A DNA stretch of 5,144 nt from NCBI GenBank assembly GCA_946481025.1, contig CAMLNA010000225.1, positions 1-5,144 of the forward strand, written 5' to 3'. Origin of the DNA: an uncultured Rivibacter sp. (GTDB lineage: Bacteria > Pseudomonadota > Gammaproteobacteria > Burkholderiales > Burkholderiaceae). Under the pieces are notes generated by a model that saw nothing but the letters and a program-made list of their open reading frames with translations, searched no databases and was not told the origin of the DNA. The translations under genes and the position numbers were made by a program. Each line of letters opens with the position of its first letter. The first letter of the stretch is position 1. Below, in pieces: positions 1 through 5,144 of this stretch.

Positions 1-740
1 CCCTCGAAGTCGACGTCGCCGCACAGCTTGCCCTCGTCGTTGCGGTTCATGCCGACGTCGATCACCACGGCGCCGGGTTTGACCATGTCGGCCGTCAGCA
101 CGTTCCGCTTGCCCACGGCCGCGACCACGATGTCGGCCTGGCGGGTGTGGAAGGCGAGGTCGGGCGTGGCGCTGTGGCACACGGTCACGGTGGCGCTGGC
201 CTGCAACAGCAGCATGGCCATGGGTTTGCCGACGATGTTGGAGCGGCCGATGACCACGGCATGCTTGCCCTTGGGGTTGCAACCGATGGACTCCAGCATC
301 TTCATGCAGCCGTAGGGCGTGCAGGGCTTGAAGCCGGGCTGGCCGACCATCAGCGCGCCGGCCGAGCCGACGTGGAAGCCGTCGACGTCCTTCGCGGGCG
401 AGATCGCCTCGATGACCTTGTGCGCGTCGATGTGCGGCGGCAGCGGCAGCTGCACGAGGATGCCGTGGATGGCCGGGTCGTCGTTGAGCGCGCCGATGCG
501 CGCCAGCAGCTCGGCCTCGGTCAGGCTGGCGTCGTACTTCTCGAGCACCGAATGGAGCCCGTTCTCCTCGCAGGCCTTGACCTTGTTGCGCACGTACACC
601 TGGCTGGCCGGGTTGTCGCCCACCAGCACCACGGCCAGCCCCGGCCTCACACCGCGCGCGGTGAGCCGGGCGGCGCGCTCGGCCACTTCGGCGCGGATCT
701 TCTTGGACAGCGCAAGGCCGTCGATCAGTTGTGCGGTCAT
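1..740 (-). CDS. folD: FolD bifunctional methylenetetrahydrofolate dehydrogenase / methenyltetrahydrofolate cyclohydrolase (3' end cut by window)
   Basis: FolD is a cytoplasmic enzyme that oxidises 5,10-methylene-THF to 5,10-methenyl-THF with NADP and hydrolyses that to 10-formyl-THF, supplying one-carbon units for purine and formyl-Met-tRNA synthesis. The ATG is at 740-738, and 246 codons are visible. Family enzymes have about 285 residues, so roughly 40 C-terminal residues lie beyond the left edge. Visible motifs are YVRNK with the catalytic Lys53 (E. coli Lys54), VQLPLP at 96-101, KDVDGFH at 117-123 with the folate-site Asp120, PCTPYG, and the dinucleotide-binding segment [12 protein letters not shown]. 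The visible end matches the family's VIDVGMNR...GDVDF segment. No strong Shine-Dalgarno precedes the ATG (only GGGAAC about 8-13 nt upstream). It follows the two-component regulator on the same strand but is separated from it by a terminator hairpin. Nothing is odd in the visible part. Identity is certain; expression signals are not. Confidence 0.97.
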   Translation of the reverse strand, partial: MTAQLIDGLALSKKIRAEVAERAARLTARGVRPGLAVVLVGDNPASQVYVRNKVKACEENGLHSVLEKYDASLTEAELLARIGALNDDPAIHGILVQLPLPPHIDAHKVIEAISPAKDVDGFHVGSAGALMVGQPGFKPCTPYGCMKMLESIGCNPKGKHAVVIGRSNIVGKPMAMLLLQASATVTVCHSATPDLAFHTRQADIVVAAVGKRNVLTADMVKPGAVVIDVGMNRNDEGKLCGDVDFE

Positions 741-753
741 GGTCTTTGTTCCC

Positions 754-784
754 AAAAAGCAAAAGGCCGCTTGGTAAGCGGCCT
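754..784 (-). terminator. Rho-independent terminator after the response regulator gene
   Basis: On the minus strand, AGGCCGCTT (784-776), loop ACC, and AAGCGGCCT (772-764) form a perfect 9-bp GC-rich stem with a 3-nt loop. The transcript then reads TTTTGCTTTTT, counting the last stem T (764-754). The hairpin starts 17 nt after the regulator stop codon (804-802). The plus-strand reading has no T-tract, so termination is one-directional. The GC interruption of the U-tract may make it leaky, which matters because folD begins only 13 nt beyond it. Confidence 0.82.
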
Positions 785-801
785 CGTGAGCGGTGTGCTT
801 G

Positions 802-1425
802 TTATGCCTTGGCTTGCGCGCCGAGCGCGATCTTCAGCAGATCGGCCACGGTGTTGGCGTTCAGCTTTTCCATGATGTTGGCGCGGTGCGCCTCCACCGT
901 CTTGATGCTGATGCCGAGGTCGTCGGCGATCTGCTTGTTCAGCCGGCCGGCGACGATGCGCTCGAGCACCTGCGCCTCGCGGGTGGTCAGACGCGACAGC
1001 AGCGCGTCGCGGCTGGCCTGTTCCTGGTGGTGGGAGAAGGCGACGCGAGCCTGGTCGAGCATGCGCTCCACCAGCCCCAGCAGCTCTTCTTCCTTGAAGG
1101 GCTTTTCGATGAAGTCCATCGCGCCCTTCTTCATGGTGGACACCGCCATCGGCACGTCGCCGTGGCCGGTGATGAAGACGATGGGCAGCGGCGACTTGCG
1201 CTCCATCAGGCGGTCCTGGAGCTCGAGCCCGCTCATGCCGTCCATGCGGATGTCGGCGATCAGGCACGCCACTTCTCGGGGGTCGAAACGCGAGAGGAAG
1301 GACTCGGAGGAGTCGAAGCACTTGACCCGGTAGTCCTTGCCTTCGAGCAGCCACTGGAGGGAATCGCGAACGGCTTCGTCGTCATCGACGACGTAGACCG
1401 TGCCTTTCTTCGGGATCAGGCTCAT
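802..1425 (-). CDS. FixJ/NarL-family two-component response regulator (REC + LuxR-type HTH)
   Basis: This is a 207-residue DNA-binding response regulator, the cytoplasmic output partner of the kinase encoded just upstream. The receiver domain spans about residues 8-122: acidic cluster Asp14-Asp15-Asp16, phosphoacceptor Asp58 ([12 protein letters not shown]), conserved Thr86 (VFITGHGD) and Lys108 (IEKPF). A linker rich in charged residues and Gln follows (about 123-144). The LuxR/FixJ helix-turn-helix covers about 145-203: [12 protein letters not shown], then [11 protein letters not shown] and the recognition helix [15 protein letters not shown]. Length and architecture match FixJ, TtrR and DctR-type regulators. 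The ATG (1425-1423) overlaps the kinase stop (ATGA, 4 nt) and has no good Shine-Dalgarno, so translation is probably coupled to the kinase. A terminator follows the stop. Targets cannot be read from the protein, but a FixJ-like box lies upstream of the operon. Family and pairing are near certain; the specific name is not. Confidence 0.96.
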   Translation of the reverse strand: MSLIPKKGTVYVVDDDEAVRDSLQWLLEGKDYRVKCFDSSESFLSRFDPREVACLIADIRMDGMSGLELQDRLMERKSPLPIVFITGHGDVPMAVSTMKKGAMDFIEKPFKEEELLGLVERMLDQARVAFSHHQEQASRDALLSRLTTREAQVLERIVAGRLNKQIADDLGISIKTVEAHRANIMEKLNANTVADLLKIALGAQAKA

Positions 1426-3947
1426 GCAGCGGTTTCAACGTGTGAGTGGGTGGTTTCAACCGGCACCGTGAAGGTGAAACGGCAGCCGACCACGGAAGGG
1501 CCATTGTAGAGGTTCTCCGCCTTGATCCGTCCGCGGTGCGACTCGACGATCGAGCGGCACAAGGACAGGCCGATGCCCAGGCCCTCGGCCTTGGTAGAGA
1601 AGAAGGCTTCGTACAGGCGGCTGATCACCTCGTCCTTGATGCCTGGGCCGGAGTCGGTGACGGAGAACTCGATGACGCCGCCCTCGTCGGGCGTGTGGCG
1701 CGGCACCACGCGCAGCTCGATGTTGCGGCGCGACGGCGGCAGGCCGGCGGTGTCGATGGCCTCGGCCGAGTTCTTCAGCAGGTTGAGCACCACCTGCTCG
1801 ATCAGGATGGGGTCCACCATGATGGTCGGCAGCCGCTGCGCGACGTAGGTGTGGATCGTGACGTTGCGGCGGCGCAGCTCGATGCCGGCCAGCTCGACGG
1901 CGTCTTCCACGATGGCGCGCGCCTGGGCCGGCTGGCGCTGCGGTTCGCTGCGTTTCACGAAGGCACGGATGCGGTGGATGATCTGCCCCGCCCGCTGCGC
2001 CTGTTTGGAGGTCTTTTCCAGCGCGGCGATGAGGTCGGTCTCGCCGATGCTGCCGGCCTTCACCCGCGACACCATGCCGTTGCAGTAGTTGGTGATGGCG
2101 GTGAGCGGCTGGTTGAGCTCGTGGGCCACCGACGAGGCCATCTCGCCCATCGTGACCAGGCGGCTCGTGACCTGCGCCTTCTCGGCCTGGTGCGAGGCCT
2201 GTTCCTCGGCACGGCGGCGCGCGGTGATGTCGGTGGCGATCAGCATTTGCGCCAGCCGGCCGTCGGTCCACTGCAGGTAGCGCGTGCGCACGTCGAACCA
2301 CTTCTGCAGCGCGTCGATGAAGACCTCGCGGGTGTCCGAGCCGGCTTCGGTGAGCTCCTGCGTCGGCAGCCCGCCGAAATTGTCGACCGTGTCGTCGTTC
2401 TCGGGCAGCGCCGGCAGGTCGTGGTCGCTGCCCGCCAGCTGCGCATGGCCCTGCGAGTCGATGCCGAACCAGAGGCGGTACGAGCGGTTGGCGAACAGCA
2501 GCTCGCCCTGCTGCACCGACAGCACCGACACGGCGGCGTCCAGGCCCTCGAGCACGGTGGTGAAGCGCTCGTGCGATGCCGAGAGCTGGTCGCGGATGCG
2601 CTTGGCCTCGGTGATGTTCGTCATCGAGGTCATCCAGCCGGTCTGCTGCCCTTTCGAGTCGATCAGCGGCGAGACGTACATGCGGGCGTCGAACTGGCTG
2701 CCGTCCCTGCGCATCACCCGCACCTCGATGCCGCCGGCCGGGCTGCGGCCCTGCAGTTCCTGGTGGAACAGGCGCGTGTTCTCTTCGAAGCGGTCGGGCG
2801 GCCAGTGCGGGAAGGGCGGCAGGCGGCCGATCAGCTCGCCTTCGGAAAAGCCGGTCATCGCGCAGAAGGCCGGGTTCACGTAGGTGATGCGGCCTTCCAT
2901 GTCCATGGCCCGCATGCCGGTCAGCATGGAGTTTTCCATCGCGCGGCGGAAGTTCGTTTCCGACACCAGCGCGCTTTGCATCTGCAGGCGCCGCCGCATG
3001 TGGCGCCAGGTGCCCAGCAGCATCCACACGGTGAGCGCCGACAGCGCCACCACCATCCAGAACAGCGTGTTGCCGATCAGGCCGATGGAAGTGCGGTAGC
3101 CGTGGCCGCGCAGCATGAGGTCGTGTCCGACCGGCGCGACCGGCACGTCGTGCACGATCGCGGGCCGCTCGCGGCCGGGCTGCGCGCTCTGCGGGGCGGT
3201 GCTGGCAAGCACCCGGTTGCTGGCATCGAGCAGGCTCACGCCGTGGCGCTTGCTCACTTCGGCCGGCACGAAGTAGCGCAGCAGCGCTTCGACCGAGTAC
3301 TCGGCGACCAGCATGCCGGAGAAGTTGTTGCGGTCGATGATGGGCACGTGCACCTGGAACACCGTGATGCCGGCGGCGTTGGCGTGCGGGCGCGAGTACA
3401 TCGGCTGGCGCAGGTCGCGCGCCGCATTGAAGGCCCACTCCGGCTCGGCGTTCGAGCCGTTGGGGGCGGCCGCGGAGCCCGGCGACTCGGTGCGGTGGGC
3501 TTCGGTCGGGAAGTTGAGCGACAGGTAGCGCGAGCGCGCGTTGCGGTTCGGCTGCAGCCACGCGAGGCTCACCACCTCGGGCCGTTCGCGCACGAAGCCG
3601 GCGGCCTGGCCGAGAAAGTCCTCCGGGTCGATGGCCGGCGTGACGACCTCGCGCGCCATGCGCACGAGCTGCTCCTGGTTTTCGATCAGCCGCAGCCGGA
3701 TCTGCTGCTGGACGATCTCGGTGTCGCGCTTGACGGATTCCTGCTCGCGCTCGAACTCCTCGTTCCGCAGGTACCAGAAGGCCGCAATGATGGCCGCGAG
3801 GAACAGCATCACCGAGATCAGCGGCCCCAGCGTGGCGAAGCGGTCCTGGCGCGCCGGCGACTGGCGCCGCCACCAGGCCCAGAAGAGCCGGCGGGGCGGC
3901 GACTTGGCCGGCGGCAGCAGGGTGGAGTCTGGAGCTTGCAAATGCAT
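1422..3947 (-). CDS. Membrane-bound PAS-domain sensor histidine kinase (FixL/DctS-like), partner of the FixJ-type regulator
   Basis: This inner-membrane kinase autophosphorylates on His and passes the phosphate to the adjacent regulator. Numbering is from the ATG at 3947 (841 aa). A basic N-terminus is followed by TM1 at about 38-60, a periplasmic region at about 62-287 (probably double-PAS/Cache-like, by position), and TM2 at about 288-312. PAS 1 covers about 331-447 (GRITYVNPAFCAMTGFSEGE, closing TNITEAKR). A more divergent PAS 2 covers about 457-577 (closing ATDITARRRAEE), followed by a charged helix. The H-box VAHELNQPLTAI carries His609. The ATPase domain has the N-box LLKNSAEAI (Asn726), G1 DSGPGI (Asp765), FFST (782-785) and G2 GLGIGL (789-794). 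All catalytic residues are present, and the H-box type fits FixL, TtrS and DctS kinases. No haem-binding FixL signature was recognised in PAS 1. The start is uncertain: in-frame ATG 3992 and GTG 4004 would add 15 or 19 Arg-rich residues, and none has a Shine-Dalgarno. ATG 3947 is preferred because a GATAAT box lies just upstream. Confidence 0.95.
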   Translation of the reverse strand: MHLQAPDSTLLPPAKSPPRRLFWAWWRRQSPARQDRFATLGPLISVMLFLAAIIAAFWYLRNEEFEREQESVKRDTEIVQQQIRLRLIENQEQLVRMAREVVTPAIDPEDFLGQAAGFVRERPEVVSLAWLQPNRNARSRYLSLNFPTEAHRTESPGSAAAPNGSNAEPEWAFNAARDLRQPMYSRPHANAAGITVFQVHVPIIDRNNFSGMLVAEYSVEALLRYFVPAEVSKRHGVSLLDASNRVLASTAPQSAQPGRERPAIVHDVPVAPVGHDLMLRGHGYRTSIGLIGNTLFWMVVALSALTVWMLLGTWRHMRRRLQMQSALVSETNFRRAMENSMLTGMRAMDMEGRITYVNPAFCAMTGFSEGELIGRLPPFPHWPPDRFEENTRLFHQELQGRSPAGGIEVRVMRRDGSQFDARMYVSPLIDSKGQQTGWMTSMTNITEAKRIRDQLSASHERFTTVLEGLDAAVSVLSVQQGELLFANRSYRLWFGIDSQGHAQLAGSDHDLPALPENDDTVDNFGGLPTQELTEAGSDTREVFIDALQKWFDVRTRYLQWTDGRLAQMLIATDITARRRAEEQASHQAEKAQVTSRLVTMGEMASSVAHELNQPLTAITNYCNGMVSRVKAGSIGETDLIAALEKTSKQAQRAGQIIHRIRAFVKRSEPQRQPAQARAIVEDAVELAGIELRRRNVTIHTYVAQRLPTIMVDPILIEQVVLNLLKNSAEAIDTAGLPPSRRNIELRVVPRHTPDEGGVIEFSVTDSGPGIKDEVISRLYEAFFSTKAEGLGIGLSLCRSIVESHRGRIKAENLYNGPSVVGCRFTFTVPVETTHSHVETAA

Positions 3948-3959
3948 CGGCGAATTATC
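3947..3959 (-). promoter_or_regulatory. Possible -10 element for the kinase operon, with start at or near the ATG
   Basis: On the minus strand GATAAT (3959-3954) matches TATAAT at five of six positions, in otherwise very GC-rich DNA. Six bases separate it from the A of the ATG at 3947, so transcription from it would begin at the start codon and give a leaderless mRNA. No -35 hexamer is recognisable 16-18 bp upstream, which would fit an activator-dependent promoter. This is a single short match and could be chance. The absence of a Shine-Dalgarno at this ATG is consistent with it. Confidence 0.28.
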
Positions 3960-4012
3960 GAGGGGGAGCCGGCGCCGCCGCGTGCGGCGCATCACGGCTG
4001 GCACAGGGGCAT

Positions 4013-4041
4013 GTACGTAGTTTTCTCAATGTGAAACGTAC
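4013..4041. promoter_or_regulatory. Candidate FixJ-type response regulator operator (inverted half-sites)
   Basis: GTACGTAG at 4013-4020 matches GTAMGTAG, the consensus recalled for class I FixJ binding sites, at all eight positions. An inverted partial copy, GTACGTTT on the minus strand (4041-4034), shares the first six bases, giving GTACGT-N17-ACGTAC. The two half-sites are 21 bp apart centre to centre, about two helical turns, so they face the same side of the DNA. The site sits in the gap between the kinase operon and aceE, and the adjacent regulator is a FixJ-family protein. Binding is inferred, not shown. Confidence 0.45.
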
Positions 4042-4050
4042 TCGCACTAT

Positions 4051-4079
4051 TTGAAAACCGTGGGGAGCTGTGCGAAACT
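4051..4079 (+). promoter_or_regulatory. Weak candidate sigma-70 promoter for aceE
   Basis: TTGAAA (4051-4056) matches the -35 consensus TTGACA at five of six positions. At 17-bp spacing the -10 position holds GAAACT (4074-4079), only three of six, so this would be a poor promoter without an activator. The predicted start is near 4086, which would leave a leader of about 60 nt before the ATG at 4148. The FixJ-like half-sites would then be centred near -69 and -48. Alternative -10 elements in this AT-richer stretch cannot be excluded. Confidence 0.27.
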
Positions 4080-4088
4080 AGACGGAAC

Positions 4089-4125
4089 GCCCTAAAAACA
4101 GGGCTGCGACAGGGCCGCGCGGCCC
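4089..4125 (+). promoter_or_regulatory. Structured aceE leader: two adjacent hairpins and an ACAGGGC direct repeat
   Basis: GCCCT (4089-4093) can pair with AGGGC (4100-4104) around a six-base AAAAAC loop. GGGCC (4112-4116) can pair with GGCCC (4121-4125) around GCGC, within a perfect 14-bp palindrome. ACAGGGC occurs twice (4098-4104 and 4109-4115), exactly 11 bp apart, so GCCCT could pair with either copy, giving mutually exclusive folds. The second hairpin ends 9 nt before the ribosome-binding site. It could be an RNA control element or a helically phased DNA site; it matches no riboswitch class I recognise. Confidence 0.33.
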
Positions 4126-4134
4126 ACTTTCCAC

Positions 4135-4140
4135 AGGAGA
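4135..4140 (+). promoter_or_regulatory. Shine-Dalgarno site of aceE
   Basis: AGGAGA ends 7 nt before the ATG at 4148. This is a strong, well-spaced ribosome-binding site that fixes the aceE start. It is the only clear Shine-Dalgarno in the window. Confidence 0.88.
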
Positions 4141-4147
4141 CAAGACC

Positions 4148-5144
4148 ATGTCCGCACTGCCGGAGTCCGTGCTGGGCGCCGCGGCGAATGACGCCGACGC
4201 GCAAGAAACCCGTGAATGGCTGGATGCCCTGTCCGCCGTCATACAGGCCGAAGGCGGCGAACGCGCCCACTTCCTGCTCGAGCAGCTGATCGACCAGGCG
4301 CGCCAGGCCGGTGTCGACGTGCCGTTCTCGGCCAACACGGCCTACGTGAACACCATTCCCACCGACCAGGAAGAGCGCTGCCCCGGCAACCTCGACATCG
4401 AAGAGCGGCTGCGCGCCTACATGCGCTGGAACGCGATGGCCATGGTCGTGAAGGCCAACCGCCTCGACCCGGCCGACGGCGGCGACCTGGGCGGCCACAT
4501 CTCCTCGTTCGCCTCGGTGGCGACCATGTTCGGCGCCGGCTTCAACCACTTCTGGCATGCCGAGCACGAGGGCCACGGCGGCGACCTGCTCTATATCCAG
4601 GGCCATTCGTCGCCCGGCATCTATGCCCGCGCCTACATGGAAGGCCGCATCACCGAAGAGCAGCTGCTCAACTTCCGCCAGGAAGTGGACGGCAAGGGCC
4701 TTTCCAGCTACCCGCACCCGAAGCTGATGCCCGAGTTCTGGCAGTTCCCCACCGTGTCGATGGGCCTGGGACCCATCATGGCGATCTACCAGGCGCGCTT
4801 CCTCAAGTACCTGCACGCCCGCGGGATCGCCGACACCAGCAACCGCAAGGTCTGGGTGTTCTGCGGCGACGGCGAGATGGACGAGCCGGAAAGCCTGGGC
4901 GCGATCGGCCTGGCCGCGCGCGAGAAGCTCGACAACCTGATCTTCGTCATCAACTGCAACCTGCAGCGCCTGGACGGCCCCGTGCGCGGCAACGGCAAGA
5001 TCGTCCAGGAACTCGAAGGCGAGTTCCGCGGCGCAGGCTGGAACGTGATCAAGCTGCTGTGGGGCAGCTACTGGGATCCGCTGCTGGCTCGCGACAAGGA
5101 CGGCCTGCTGCGCAAGATCATGATGGACACGGTGGACGGCGACT
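4148..5144 (+). CDS. aceE: Pyruvate dehydrogenase E1 component, homodimeric type (5' part; runs off window)
   Basis: AceE is the thiamine-diphosphate (ThDP) subunit of the cytoplasmic pyruvate dehydrogenase complex. It decarboxylates pyruvate and reductively acetylates the lipoyl groups of E2, feeding acetyl-CoA to the TCA cycle. The window holds 332 codons of a family about 890-900 residues long. Landmarks match E. coli E1 with an offset of +11: His117 in GGHISSFAS (E. coli His106), His153 in IQGHSSPGIYARA (His142) and Tyr188 in KGLSSYPHPKLM (Tyr177). The ThDP/Mg motif begins GDGEMDEPES (Asp241, E. coli Asp230) and ends INCNLQRLDGPVRGNGK (Asn271, E. coli Asn260). The N-terminal 20-60 residues fit the E2-binding region of this family. 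The start is set by AGGAGA 7 nt upstream. No frameshift or missing residue is seen. It is transcribed away from the two-component operon; aceF would be expected downstream but is outside the window. Confidence 0.98.
   Translation, partial: MSALPESVLGAAANDADAQETREWLDALSAVIQAEGGERAHFLLEQLIDQARQAGVDVPFSANTAYVNTIPTDQEERCPGNLDIEERLRAYMRWNAMAMVVKANRLDPADGGDLGGHISSFASVATMFGAGFNHFWHAEHEGHGGDLLYIQGHSSPGIYARAYMEGRITEEQLLNFRQEVDGKGLSSYPHPKLMPEFWQFPTVSMGLGPIMAIYQARFLKYLHARGIADTSNRKVWVFCGDGEMDEPESLGAIGLAAREKLDNLIFVINCNLQRLDGPVRGNGKIVQELEGEFRGAGWNVIKLLWGSYWDPLLARDKDGLLRKIMMDTVDGD

Noticed and set aside
147..875. A 242-codon plus-strand frame over folD and the start of the terminator region.
   Set aside because: It is antisense to folD, has no family resemblance, and reads through a terminator and into the next gene's 3' end.
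793..1509. Plus-strand open frames over the response regulator (238 and 200 codons).
   Set aside because: They mirror the regulator codons, have biased composition and no motif, and no ribosome-binding site was seen.
1456..3873. A second long minus-strand frame (805 codons) within the kinase gene.
   Set aside because: It is a +1 or -1 shadow of the true kinase frame. It is Ala/Arg/Pro/Gly-rich without motifs, while the kinase frame carries all catalytic boxes.
3999..4013. A possible sigma-54 promoter starting TGGCAC.
   Set aside because: The -24 half is perfect, but after five bases the sequence reads CATGT instead of TTGCA, and the required GC at -12 is missing.
1446..4034. An 862-codon open frame on the plus strand covering the whole kinase gene.
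   Set aside because: It is exactly antisense to a kinase with every catalytic motif intact. Its protein is low-complexity and rich in Arg, His, Gly, Val and Asp with no recognisable domain, as expected from the complement of GC-rich codons.
3992..4816. A 274-codon minus-strand frame covering the aceE start and the intergenic gap.
   Set aside because: It is antisense to clearly conserved aceE sequence and would run through the divergent promoter region; its composition is that of a shadow frame.
1..5144. Mobile elements, CRISPR arrays, tRNA or rRNA genes.
   Set aside because: No transposase, regularly spaced repeat, cloverleaf or rRNA segment was seen. Apart from the 3948-4147 gap and 741-801, the window is fully coding.

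Overview
This 5,144-base window is GC-rich chromosomal DNA. Coding density, codon use, protein sequences and gene order suggest a betaproteobacterium of the order Burkholderiales, probably Comamonadaceae (Variovorax/Acidovorax-like). That placement is recognition by eye, not a database match. No mobile element, CRISPR array, tRNA or rRNA is visible.

Layout. Minus strand, right to left: a large membrane-bound sensor histidine kinase with two cytoplasmic PAS modules (3947-1422); a FixJ/NarL-type response regulator whose ATG overlaps the kinase stop by 4 nt (1425-802); a strong hairpin terminator with a T-rich tail (784-754); then folD (from 740, running off the left edge, C-terminus missing). 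Plus strand: aceE, the E1 subunit of the pyruvate dehydrogenase complex, starts at 4148 and runs off the right edge. The kinase and aceE are divergent and share a gap of about 200 bp (3948-4147).

How the parts fit. Kinase and regulator form a translationally coupled two-component system with every catalytic residue expected. The periplasmic region between the two membrane helices is the likely ligand sensor; the ligand cannot be read from the sequence. The shared gap contains GTACGTAG (4013-4020), which equals the GTAMGTAG consensus recalled for FixJ binding sites. A second, inverted partial copy lies 21 bp away centre to centre (4034-4041). The simplest model is that the regulator binds here to control its own operon, aceE, or both, linking an extracellular or redox cue to entry of pyruvate into central metabolism. 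This is inference from motif and position.

Other non-coding signals are two small hairpins with an ACAGGGC direct repeat in the aceE leader, a GATAAT box placed so that kinase transcription could start at its own ATG, and the terminator lying so close to folD that no promoter fits between them. The large open frames antisense to all four genes are shadows of GC-rich codon use.
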